From: an uncultured Chitinophagaceae bacterium
Lineage (GTDB): Bacteria > Bacteroidota > Bacteroidia > Chitinophagales > Chitinophagaceae
NCBI GenBank assembly: GCA_937873715.1
Contig: CALMYJ010000003.1
Coordinates: 552,886 to 616,885 of the forward strand
Reading direction: 5' to 3'
Length of the DNA: 64,000 bases
Both the position numbers and the translations under genes were made by a program. The notes under the pieces are model-generated. The model had not been told where the DNA came from. It ran no database searches and worked only from the letters and a program-made list of their open reading frames with translations. Of the stretch, positions 34,975 to 42,778 are shown piece after piece. Each line of letters opens with the position of its first letter. Positions within the stretch are counted from its first letter, which is position 1.

Positions 34975-35880
34975 GTGAACAACAAAACATATATAGGGAT
35001 TGATTTAGGCGGCACACGTATCAAGGGTATTGCTATCGGTGCGGATGGCAATATCCTGCATCAAACATACACACCCACCAATGATGGTAACGGAGAAGTA
35101 TGGAAGACAGCCATTAAAAAAACGGTCAGCGATTTAAAAGAAATAACCCATTCGGCAAATGCTATTGTCGGGATTTCTGCGCCGGGCCTTCCTGATAACA
35201 CAAATACCTGTATTGCATTTATGCCCGGAAGATTAGAAGGCCTGGAAAATTTTATATGGAGTGATTTTTTACAAACACCATCATATGTTTTGAATGACGG
35301 TGTTGCAGCAATGGTGGCAGAAGCCAAAACAGGTGCCGCACAAAATAGTACGAATGCGGTGTTGCTTACATTGGGTACAGGCGTGGGTGGTGCGATACTT
35401 ATTAATGGTAAACCTTACCAGGGCTCATTCAATAAAGCTGGGCATTTTGGCCATAGTGTTGTTGATTGTAATGGCGATGGTGATGTTACCAATATGCCCG
35501 GAAGTTTGGAGGAATGTATAGGCAACTGCACCATTGAAAAAAGAAGTAGCGGAAAATTTTCTTCCACACATGAGCTGCTGGTTGCTTATCGCAAGGGTGA
35601 TATTTTTGCAAAAGAGGTATGGTTGAAATCTGTAAAGCACCTTGCTATCAGTCTTGCCTCTATTTGTAATATCCTTTCACCGGATACAGTGGTGATTGGC
35701 GGTGGTATTGCAGAAGCGAATGATGATTTGTTTGTGCCACTCAATACAATGATTGATGAGTATGAGTGGCAGCCCGGCGGTATTAAAGCAACTATTGTAA
35801 AAGCACAGCATGCAGATTTAGCCGGGGCTATTGGTGCAGCATTTTTTGCAAAAGAAAAATTTAATGAAGCAAACAAATAA
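34975..35880 (+). CDS. ROK-family sugar kinase
   Basis: About 301 residues from the GTG at 34975; a longer frame would overlap the SDR gene and add non-family residues. ATP-binding IGIDLGGTRIKGIAI at the start, LNDGVAAMVAEAK, GTGVGGAILING and GGGIAEANDDLF are ROK features. The sugar-binding GHFGHSVVD is present, but the CxCGxxGCxE zinc cluster typical of glucokinases and NAG kinases is missing; only NMPGSLEECIGN aligns there. It should phosphorylate a hexose or N-acetylhexosamine. The SIS gene follows after 3 bases, implying a shared pathway. Confidence 0.87.
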   Translation: MNNKTYIGIDLGGTRIKGIAIGADGNILHQTYTPTNDGNGEVWKTAIKKTVSDLKEITHSANAIVGISAPGLPDNTNTCIAFMPGRLEGLENFIWSDFLQTPSYVLNDGVAAMVAEAKTGAAQNSTNAVLLTLGTGVGGAILINGKPYQGSFNKAGHFGHSVVDCNGDGDVTNMPGSLEECIGNCTIEKRSSGKFSSTHELLVAYRKGDIFAKEVWLKSVKHLAISLASICNILSPDTVVIGGGIAEANDDLFVPLNTMIDEYEWQPGGIKATIVKAQHADLAGAIGAAFFAKEKFNEANK

Positions 35881-35883
35881 AAC

Positions 35884-36684
35884 ATGAACATTATTGAACA
35901 ATATATCAGCAAGGGAAAAGCGATTGCAGATAAGATTACAGCACAGCAGGATTTGATAGAACAGGCGGCACAACTATTTGCCCAAAGTATAAGCAAGGGC
36001 AGAATGGTGCATGTGTTTGGCAGTGGCCACAGCCGTATGATGGTGGAAGAAATGTGGCCCAGGTATGGTTCTTTTCCCGGCTTTAACCCGATTGTGGAAT
36101 TGTCGCTGTCATTTCATAACCTGGTTGTTGGAGCTAACGGGCAGCGGCAGGCTATGTTTTTAGAAAATGTGCCGGGGCTTGCCGCAAGGATACTCCGCAA
36201 TTTTGATTTGAAAGATACAGATACCGCATTGGTGATTTCATCCAGCGGCTGCAATGTGGTGCCGATAGAAATGGCCGAAATTTTTCAGCAGCATAAAATA
36301 AAAGTGGTGGCAGTTGTTACCAGCGAGCATTTAAAAGCCAGCACCAGTAAAAGAGCAGACGGAAAAAAACTATCTGATTTTGCTGATATAATTATTGATA
36401 CTGCAGCACCAGCCGGCGATTCGATGATTTATATTGATGGATTGGAAACACCGGTAGCGCCGGGCTCAACAATAGGCGGTGTGTTCATCATTAACGCCAT
36501 CAAAGCAAGAACCGCCGAGCTGTTAACACAGGCAGGCTTTCCGCCAAAAGTGCTTACAGCAGCTTGTGTTGTGGGTAGTGAAAAGGCAACTGCATTATTT
36601 GAAGCTGCTTATGATGAACATGCGCACAGGCTGGCGAAGCTGTATGACAAGATAGGGTATGAAAGTTATGTTTCGGGTAAATAA
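35884..36684 (+). CDS. SIS-domain sugar isomerase-like protein (UPF0309 type)
   Basis: 266 residues. One sugar-isomerase (SIS) domain: VHVFGSGHSRMMVEEMWPRYG near the start and TALVISSSGCNVVPIEMAE in the middle, then VVAVVTSEH and a long C-terminal helix bundle. Matches the single-SIS UPF0309 group, whose members bind phosphosugars; the reaction is not settled. Three-base spacing after the ROK kinase and presence of a glucosamine-6-phosphate deaminase 3 kb downstream suggest amino-sugar or phosphosugar handling. Followed by an intergenic palindrome. Confidence 0.85.
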   Translation: MNIIEQYISKGKAIADKITAQQDLIEQAAQLFAQSISKGRMVHVFGSGHSRMMVEEMWPRYGSFPGFNPIVELSLSFHNLVVGANGQRQAMFLENVPGLAARILRNFDLKDTDTALVISSSGCNVVPIEMAEIFQQHKIKVVAVVTSEHLKASTSKRADGKKLSDFADIIIDTAAPAGDSMIYIDGLETPVAPGSTIGGVFIINAIKARTAELLTQAGFPPKVLTAACVVGSEKATALFEAAYDEHAHRLAKLYDKIGYESYVSGK

Positions 36685-36688
36685 ATTT

Positions 36689-36765
36689 CAACACATAGGC
36701 ACAGTAGAAACATAGAGCCCATTAGAAACCCTATGTGTACCTATATGCCTATGTTGCTATGTGGT
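36689..36765 (+). repeat. Palindromic intergenic repeat, ACCACATAG family, copy 2
   Basis: Runs from AACACATAGGCAC to GCTATGTGGT with internal CATAG and CTATG units, same layout as copies at 26821 and 38013. It occupies the gap between the SIS and Rieske oxygenase genes and is expected to fold into a long imperfect hairpin. Confidence 0.78.
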
Positions 36766-36800
36766 AAAAACAAGAATTAGTGCACCTGAAAAAATACTGT

Positions 36801-37991
36801 ATGCAAAATGAATTTGTAAAAGATTTGGTGAGTCGTTATAAAACCGGCTTTAGCCTGGAGCAGCCATTTTATACGCATGAAGCCGTGTTTGCAGCAGAGT
36901 GGGAATGTATTTTTAAAAAGCACTGGTTATATGCAGGCAGTACAGCACAAATAAAAAAGCCCGGCGATTATTTTTTATACCATCTTAAAAACGACAGCAT
37001 CATTATCATTCGTGGCAATGATGGTGCTGTGCATGCACACTACAATACCTGTACACACCGGGGCTCTGCCATTTGTTTGGAAGATAAAGGGCATATGGCG
37101 AAATTCATTTGCCCCTATCACCAATGGGTGTTTGATAAGGATGGTACATTACTGAATGCAAGGATGATGCCCGATGATTTTTGTAAAGAACCGTACAACT
37201 TACATTCGGTGCATGTAAAACTGGTGCAAGGATTGATTTTTATTTCGCTGGAAAAAGAACCTCCACACTTTGATGCAATAGAAAAAAGTTTAACGCCCTA
37301 TATAAAACCGTTTGCCATTGATAATGCAAAAGTGGCCTGTATAAAAAATTATACCCTCACTGCCAACTGGAAATTAGTAGGAGAAAATTTCCGGGAATGT
37401 TATCACTGCGGCGGTGCTCACCCTGAATATTGCAGTGCAGTAATTGGTGCCAACCTGAGGGAGAATACAGATGAACTCATAATGGCAAAACAAAAAGTAT
37501 GGGAAAAGAATGGACTGGAAACAACATTGGTTGAAGTAACTGAAGGCACTACTACCTATGCTGTTCGTTATCCCTTGCGGCCCGGCGTTGAAAGCTATAG
37601 CGTAGATGGCAAAAAAATTTCTATCCCGATGGGCTTGCACATCAATCATGATGCAGGCGTGGTGGGCCTGGTGAATTATCCCAACTTTTGGATGGATGCT
37701 GTAAGCGATTATGTATGGACGATGAGGGTAACACCGGTAAATGCTTTTACAACTGATGTAGAGTTTTGCTGGCTGGTGGATGAAAAAGCTGAGGAAGGAA
37801 AGGATTACGACCTAAACCGGCTTACCCAGTTTTGGGAAATTACCGGCGACCAGGATGGTAAATTATGTGAGAATAATTTCAGGGGCATACAAAGTAATGC
37901 GTACCGCCCCGGCCCTTATGCACCTGTGGAAGACCAGGTGGTAAATTTTGTAGACTGGTGTGTACGGCAGTTGAAGCAGGGAATTATTTAA
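36801..37991 (+). CDS. Rieske non-heme iron oxygenase, alpha subunit
   Basis: 396 residues from the ATG at 36801, chosen over an earlier GTG because it matches the usual opening of the family. The Rieske cluster ligands are CTHRG (Cys84, His86) and CPYH (Cys104, His107). The mononuclear iron site has NFRECYHCGGAHPEYC with two His, and a late Asp in the C-terminal domain. The overall pattern is that of ring-hydroxylating or quaternary-ammonium demethylating oxygenases (glycine betaine/carnitine type). No reductase or ferredoxin partner lies beside it. Unusual within a carbohydrate locus. Substrate unknown. Confidence 0.88.
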   Translation: MQNEFVKDLVSRYKTGFSLEQPFYTHEAVFAAEWECIFKKHWLYAGSTAQIKKPGDYFLYHLKNDSIIIIRGNDGAVHAHYNTCTHRGSAICLEDKGHMAKFICPYHQWVFDKDGTLLNARMMPDDFCKEPYNLHSVHVKLVQGLIFISLEKEPPHFDAIEKSLTPYIKPFAIDNAKVACIKNYTLTANWKLVGENFRECYHCGGAHPEYCSAVIGANLRENTDELIMAKQKVWEKNGLETTLVEVTEGTTTYAVRYPLRPGVESYSVDGKKISIPMGLHINHDAGVVGLVNYPNFWMDAVSDYVWTMRVTPVNAFTTDVEFCWLVDEKAEEGKDYDLNRLTQFWEITGDQDGKLCENNFRGIQSNAYRPGPYAPVEDQVVNFVDWCVRQLKQGII

Positions 37992-38012
37992 AATGAGATT
38001 AAATTTTTTAAA

Positions 38013-38098
38013 TATCAACACATAGGCAGATAGAAAGATAGGTACATATAGTTTTATGTGTTTTTCTATGTGCCTATGATGCTATGTGGTTTGATATA
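38013..38098 (+). repeat. Palindromic intergenic repeat, ACCACATAG family, copy 3
   Basis: Starts ATATCAACACATAGG and ends GCTATGTGGTTTGATAT, the best-formed terminal inverted repeat of the three copies. Lies between convergent genes, so it may also terminate transcription. Bases 38066-38098 are coding: they supply the last residues of the MFS transporter. Confidence 0.8.
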
Positions 38099-39241
38099 TT
38101 TATGCTGTTTATTTTTCATAAATAGTATAATAAGAAAAACTACTGCAAACACCACTCCGGCATTTATCAAAAATACATCCGCCACTTTCATCCCTTTATC
38201 TATACAATAGCTTGCCCAGTAATTGCCGGCAATAGCGCCCACGCCAAAGTAAGCGGCATATAAAAGCGATTGCCCTGTTGCCAGCCAGTGTTCATCCACC
38301 AGCCTGTTTACATACTCTACACACACCACCCAAAACAAACTCCAGCTAAAACCATGCAGCAACTCAACCGGCAGGGAGGCTACAGGAGTTTTTATAAAAT
38401 GATAGAGCAGCATCCGCACTACGGTTGCCATCACTGTAACCAACAACGTTGTTTTTAACCCGAGCTTCAAAATTATTCTTGCCGAAAAATAAAATATCGG
38501 TAACTCACAAAGCCCCTGGAAAGATAAACCATACCCCACCAGGCTGTCTGTTGCACCATTCTCCTTTAAGTAAGTGGAGTAAAAGTTCCAGATAGTGGTG
38601 GCACCCATCGAAACCAGGAATACACAAAATAGCAGGAAAAGCAGGGAGCGGTTTTTAATCAGGCCCCATACATTGCCGTAAGTGCCGGAAGTGTTTTTTT
38701 CATGCAATGTATCTGTAAGAAAAAAGCAACATACAAATGCCAGCAGCATAGTGATTGATGAAACCATAAAAATTACAGTGATATCAACTGCATCAATTAC
38801 CTGCCCCGTAATAATAGTGGTAAAGGCAAAGCCTGCTGCCCCGTAAAAACGCAAACTGCCGTAAGAAAATATAGGATTGTTTTTAGCCACCTGTAAAGCC
38901 ATGCTGTCTAATACAGGCTGAATAGTATTATAAAACAACGACATGGTAGCCGTAACCGCAATTAACCCGGCAAAACCAAGATTCAATAAATAACCGGTAT
39001 AACTTATTGCGGCCAGCAGGGTAGAAAGCAGCAGGGTTTTTTTATGTCCCAGTTTATCTGCCAAATAACCATACAGCGGCTGCACGGCAAACATCATGAT
39101 AGGCGTAATGCTTAATATAAAAGCGCTTTGTGTGCTGCTGAGTTGTTTAAATACACAGTAATCGTACAGCTTGGGCAACCATGCCCCTGTGCAGCAAAAC
39201 ACTAAAAAGTAAACAATACGCAGTGCTGCCGGCTGTTGCAT
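38066..39241 (-). CDS. Major facilitator superfamily transporter (LacY-like MFS_1_like)
   Basis: 391 residues with about 12 hydrophobic helices. The loop motif GYLADKLGHKKTLLLS (about 60-75) is the MFS signature between helices 2 and 3. Sequence resembles the MFS_1_like/LacY group that imports sugars or nucleosides with protons. The gene overlaps glucosamine-6-P deaminase by one base (TGATG), so the two form an operon and the cargo may be an amino sugar. The C-terminal residues (about YIKPHSIIGT) are encoded by an intergenic palindrome copy, so the gene has apparently run into a repeat. Confidence 0.88.
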   Translation of the reverse strand: MQQPAALRIVYFLVFCCTGAWLPKLYDYCVFKQLSSTQSAFILSITPIMMFAVQPLYGYLADKLGHKKTLLLSTLLAAISYTGYLLNLGFAGLIAVTATMSLFYNTIQPVLDSMALQVAKNNPIFSYGSLRFYGAAGFAFTTIITGQVIDAVDITVIFMVSSITMLLAFVCCFFLTDTLHEKNTSGTYGNVWGLIKNRSLLFLLFCVFLVSMGATTIWNFYSTYLKENGATDSLVGYGLSFQGLCELPIFYFSARIILKLGLKTTLLVTVMATVVRMLLYHFIKTPVASLPVELLHGFSWSLFWVVCVEYVNRLVDEHWLATGQSLLYAAYFGVGAIAGNYWASYCIDKGMKVADVFLINAGVVFAVVFLIILFMKNKQHKYIKPHSIIGT

Positions 39242-39975
39242 CAGGCAGGTTTTTTTAATAAGGAGGCAGCAGCAGTATCGGTAATAATAAACCCGGCTGC
39301 ATGTTGCTGCATCACTGATGCCGGAAAACGTTCACTCACAGTGCCGTGTACTGTATGATAAATTACTTCGGCTTTTTTTTGCCCGTTGGCCATGAGTATT
39401 GCTTTTTTGCTTTGCAGCAAATGCCCCAGGCCAATAGTAATACCCTGCTGTAGTTTTACATGTTCCGAAAAATACTTTTGTCCTACGGTTTTGGTGGTAT
39501 CATCCAGTGTGGCGATATGACACAAAGTATCAAATGGAGTGCCCGGTTCATTAAAGCCTATATGCCCGTTCATACCAATGCCCACCACCATAATATCAAT
39601 ACCACCATTGCTGCTAATTAAAGCATCCATTTTTGCACATTCCTGCTGCAGGTCAGCCGCCAGGGCGTTGAATAAATGGTATTGCTGTGAGGGCAGTTGC
39701 AGTGGTTTAAAAATTTTCTGTTGAAAAAAATATGCACAGCTTCCTGTATTGGAAGAATCAAGCCCGGCCCATTCATCCAGCCCGAGGAAAGTTATTGTTG
39801 AGTAATCGATTTTTTCACGCTGCAGTTTTTTTACCAGCAGGTCGGCTGTCATGGCCGGGGTGTGGCCCGATGCCATACAGATGGTACAGTTGGGTTTTTC
39901 TTTAATGGTATTTACTATTTGCTGTGCCGTATAGTCCGACAGGGCATAGTAGTTAGGTAAGCAAATCGTTGTCAT
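39241..39975 (-). CDS. nagB: Glucosamine-6-phosphate deaminase/isomerase family
   Basis: 244 residues from the ATG at 39975 (an in-frame TTG lies two codons earlier). NagB features: SGHTPAM phosphate loop, FLGLDEWAGL with the catalytic Asp, GIGMNGHIGFNEPG with the ring-opening His and Glu, and a C-terminal helical lid. Converts glucosamine-6-phosphate to fructose-6-phosphate and ammonia in the cytoplasm, though 6-phosphogluconolactonase-like or other deaminase roles are possible in this superfamily. Divergent from the core-MetE gene and co-transcribed with an MFS importer. Confidence 0.88.
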   Translation of the reverse strand: MTTICLPNYYALSDYTAQQIVNTIKEKPNCTICMASGHTPAMTADLLVKKLQREKIDYSTITFLGLDEWAGLDSSNTGSCAYFFQQKIFKPLQLPSQQYHLFNALAADLQQECAKMDALISSNGGIDIMVVGIGMNGHIGFNEPGTPFDTLCHIATLDDTTKTVGQKYFSEHVKLQQGITIGLGHLLQSKKAILMANGQKKAEVIYHTVHGTVSERFPASVMQQHAAGFIITDTAAASLLKKPA

Positions 39976-40303
39976 TGGCAAAATTTCAGGTTAAATACAA
40001 AGCACAGCAGCATTGTATTTTTTTGATGTATACAACCTGAAGGGTGCTTTTGTTGGTGCTGAAAAGATAGTAAACACTGTTGTAAAGATTGTTTTTTCTA
40101 TTGAGATTTTTAATACCAAAAACGAATAAAAATACCTGCTGCTTTCTTAGGGGAAAATCATTTTTTCTGTGTCCATACATAGTGGCTATCCTGTAGCCTG
40201 AGATATTGCTTTGCCTAATTGAAAAACAGGGTTGAACGGAGCGTCGCCAATACAGCAAAAGCAGCGGTTAAATGCCGGTTTAAAAAAAATTAAAACAACA
40301 CGT
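39976..40303. other. Divergent intergenic region between nagB and the core-MetE gene
   Basis: About 328 bases with no convincing gene. It must contain promoters for both directions. I see no full TTTG/TAnnTTTG pair. The right-hand 72 bases contain a copy of the LNGASP leader-like repeat (separate entry). A small hairpin GGCTA-TCCTG-TAGCC lies near 40182-40199. Nothing else recognised. Confidence 0.6.
40232..40291 (+). repeat. LNGASP leader-like repeat, copy A
   Basis: The first 20 bases (40232-40251, TTGAACGGAGCGTCGCCAAT) are identical to bases 52327-52346 ahead of a GH3 gene. After that only codon-spaced positions agree (CAG, AAT GCC, AAA AAA). The frame stays open into the core-MetE start at 40304 and would read LNGASPI...LNA..KK. 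Confidence 0.75.
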
Positions 40304-41332
40304 ATGAGCCATATTCCCATCCGCACAACAGTAGTAGGCAGCTATCCCTTTCCGGGCTGGCTGGAGTTTGCTTCAAATAATTTGCAGCAGTTTGGTAAAG
40401 CCGATATTGAAGAAATGATTGAAGACGCCGTGATTGCGGCCGTACACGACCAGGTGACAGCAGGCCTTGATGTCATTACCGATGGCGAACAAACGAGGCT
40501 GGATTTTAATTTGTCGTTTTATGGTTTTATTGAGGGCATTCAAAATAATGAAAGCGAAACAAGAAAATTTGGTCCGCCTGCACACGACCAGCGGGGCAAG
40601 AATAATATAATTGGTGAACTGAAAGCACCAAATGGTTTGGGCTGTGTAAAAGAGTTTGAACGACTTAAAAAGCTGGCGCCTGCAGGGCCGGTATTAAAAG
40701 CAAGCATTCCCGGTCCTTATACTTTGAGTGGAAGGCTGCTGCCTAATGAAAAATATAAAAGCCGGTTTGATATTACTGAGGCATTGCTGCCCATCATCAG
40801 CAAAGAGCTGGAAGCCCTGGTGGCAGCGGGTTGTACCGAAATAACCGTAGATGAGCCGAGCATGAGTTGTTATGCCTATAAAGAAGACACCAAAAAGTTT
40901 GTGGATATTTTTAACCGTACGGTAAAGCCCATAGTGGGTAAGTGCAATTTAAGTACACATTTATGTTTCGGAAATTTTAAAGGCAGGCCGGTTGGGTACA
41001 GGAGTATTAAACCGATGCTGCCCGATTTTTTGGATATGACGGTAGATGAAATACATATTGAAATGGCGAACAGGGAATTTGCTGAAATAGAACTGCTGCA
41101 GCCTTTTGCCGAAAAAATGCATGTAGCAGTGGGTATTATTGATGTTAAAAATTATTACATAGAAAGCGTGGAGGATGTGGTAACAAGAATAAAAAAATGT
41201 TTGCAGTATGTACCGGCCGAAAAATTATCGGTGGCGCCGGATTGCGGCCTGAGCCAAACAGCAAGGTGGGCCAGCAGGCAAAAGCTGGTGAATATGGTGA
41301 AAGGCGCAAAGAAGGTTCGTGAAACTTTGTAA
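40304..41332 (+). CDS. Core-MetE-type cobalamin-independent methionine synthase family protein
   Basis: 342 residues from the ATG at 40304; the frame runs open upstream through a repeat but the family fold begins here (RTTVVGSYPFPGW). Equivalent to the catalytic C-terminal half of MetE only. Zinc ligands are visible: His219 and Cys221 in THLCFGN, a Glu in IEMANREF (Glu253) and Cys314 in APDCGL. Core-MetE enzymes move a methyl group to a thiol such as homocysteine from a donor that need not be folate. Its place between an amino-sugar operon and an MBL hydrolase is unusual. Confidence 0.87.
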   Translation: MSHIPIRTTVVGSYPFPGWLEFASNNLQQFGKADIEEMIEDAVIAAVHDQVTAGLDVITDGEQTRLDFNLSFYGFIEGIQNNESETRKFGPPAHDQRGKNNIIGELKAPNGLGCVKEFERLKKLAPAGPVLKASIPGPYTLSGRLLPNEKYKSRFDITEALLPIISKELEALVAAGCTEITVDEPSMSCYAYKEDTKKFVDIFNRTVKPIVGKCNLSTHLCFGNFKGRPVGYRSIKPMLPDFLDMTVDEIHIEMANREFAEIELLQPFAEKMHVAVGIIDVKNYYIESVEDVVTRIKKCLQYVPAEKLSVAPDCGLSQTARWASRQKLVNMVKGAKKVRETL

Positions 41333-41404
41333 CAGTATAATCACTCCGTATTGAATCTTGAATATTCAATACCAATACATAATTTTCAATATTCATTTTG
41401 AAGC

Positions 41405-42253
41405 ATGGAATTGATACCGGCAGTTAAAAAAAACGAGGCACTCATCAGCGAAATGGATGCATTGCTCCATGATCAAAAAAAACTGTATTTATGGTGGCTG
41501 GGGCAAAGTGGTTATCTATTGCAGTACAAGGGCAAAAGGGTGTTGATTGACCCCTACCTCTCTGATTCACTCAGCAAAAAATATGCAGATACCGATAAGC
41601 CACATGTACGTATGCAGGAAATAGTGGTACAGCCCGGGTTATTAAAAAATATTTCGGTTGTTACTTCCAGCCACAACCATACCGACCACCTGGATGCTGA
41701 AACATTAAGACCAGTACTGAAAAATAATCCCGGCATAAAATTTATTATACCCGAGGCCAACCGGGCTTTTGTGGCCGAAAGAATAAAATGCCACAACAGT
41801 TTCCCATTAGGGTTAAATGAAGGCCTTTCGGTTACCGTAGATGACATTACATTTCATGGAGTGCCTGCAAGTCATAACGAAATTGAACGGGATGAAAAAG
41901 GCAATTGCAGGTATATGGGCTATGTGGTTGAGCTTGGCCCGTACAAAATTTATCACAGCGGCGATACCCTCTGGTATTATGGTATGATGGATTTGCTGCA
42001 GCCTTTTGATGTGGATATAGCCCTGCTGCCCATTAATGGCAATAAGCCCGAACGCAGGGTTGCCGGTAATTTAGATTGCAAAGAGGCTGCGGCCTTAGGC
42101 AAAGCCATTCAGGCAAAAATGGTCATTCCCTGCCATTATGATTTATTTGAGTTTAACACTGCCGATGTAAACGAGTTTGTAACAGAAGCAGAAAAAATAC
42201 AACAGCCGTACAAAGTATTGGGGGGCGGAGAATGTTTTGCATTTCATAAATGA
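41405..42253 (+). CDS. MBL-fold metallo-hydrolase (UlaG/YtnP-like)
   Basis: 282 residues. Metal-binding HNHTDHLD (HxHxDH, about residue 95), followed by a later His (PASHNE), HSGDT and CHYD. The opening WWLGQSGYLLQYKGKRVLIDPYL is that of the UlaG-like lactonase subgroup (L-ascorbate-6-phosphate lactonase family). Could hydrolyse a sugar lactone or phosphodiester produced by the dehydrogenases nearby. The AT-rich gap before it contains the palindrome TTGAATATTCAA but no recognised promoter. Confidence 0.87.
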   Translation: MELIPAVKKNEALISEMDALLHDQKKLYLWWLGQSGYLLQYKGKRVLIDPYLSDSLSKKYADTDKPHVRMQEIVVQPGLLKNISVVTSSHNHTDHLDAETLRPVLKNNPGIKFIIPEANRAFVAERIKCHNSFPLGLNEGLSVTVDDITFHGVPASHNEIERDEKGNCRYMGYVVELGPYKIYHSGDTLWYYGMMDLLQPFDVDIALLPINGNKPERRVAGNLDCKEAAALGKAIQAKMVIPCHYDLFEFNTADVNEFVTEAEKIQQPYKVLGGGECFAFHK

Positions 42254-42279
42254 TCAAGCCCTCAATATAAAGATTTGTA

Positions 42280-42296
42280 ATCTGCGCATCTGCGGC
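42280..42296 (+). repeat. ATCTGCGCATCTGCGGC repeat unit (half element)
   Basis: Single 17-base unit just upstream of the DoxX gene, identical to the right arm of the hairpin at 44513-44562 and to the reverse complement of the unit at 52112. Confidence 0.75.
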
Positions 42297-42312
42297 AAAA
42301 AAATAAACCAAT

Positions 42313-42726
42313 ATGAAAAAATTATTTTCAGCAGCACCCATTGCCCCGGAAGCAATCATCGCTTTGCTCCGGTTGGTTATTGCTGTATTCCTAATCATAC
42401 ATGGTAAAGAAGTGTTTGACGCAGCAAAAATGGAAGAATATACAAAATGGGATTCATTTAAAACTTCAGCAGTTATGCCTTATCTTGGTAAGGGTGCTGA
42501 GTTTGTAGCAGGGGTGTTGCTCTTTGTAGGATTGTTTACAAGATTGGCCAGCATCATTACGATTGGCACATTTGCCTACATCACTTTTTTAATTGGTAAC
42601 GGAAGGTTTTGGATGGACGACCAGCACCCGTTTATGTTTATATTGTTTGGTCTGCTGTTCTTTTTTGCCGGCCCCGGTATAATGAGTATGGATGCATTGC
42701 TGTTTAGAACAAAAAAGCCATACTGA
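42313..42726 (+). CDS. DoxX-family membrane protein
   Basis: 137 residues with four predicted membrane helices (first at about 15-33, PEAIIALLRLVIAVFLIIHG; the last FMFILFGLLFFFAGPG). DoxX/DoxD family proteins are small membrane proteins linked to quinone or thiosulfate redox chemistry, but most bacterial members have no assigned function. It is 46 bases upstream of a flavin GMC oxidoreductase, which would suit a membrane electron-transfer partner. This is inference. Confidence 0.82.
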   Translation: MKKLFSAAPIAPEAIIALLRLVIAVFLIIHGKEVFDAAKMEEYTKWDSFKTSAVMPYLGKGAEFVAGVLLFVGLFTRLASIITIGTFAYITFLIGNGRFWMDDQHPFMFILFGLLFFFAGPGIMSMDALLFRTKKPY

Positions 42727-42778
42727 TATTTTTATACTGTAATGTAAAACCGGATCTTGTTTTTTTATTCGATTGCTC

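Noticed and set aside
40232..40303. N-terminal extension of the core-MetE protein through the LNGASP repeat
   Set aside because: The extension is repeat sequence shared with an unrelated gene; the methyltransferase fold begins at the ATG at 40304.
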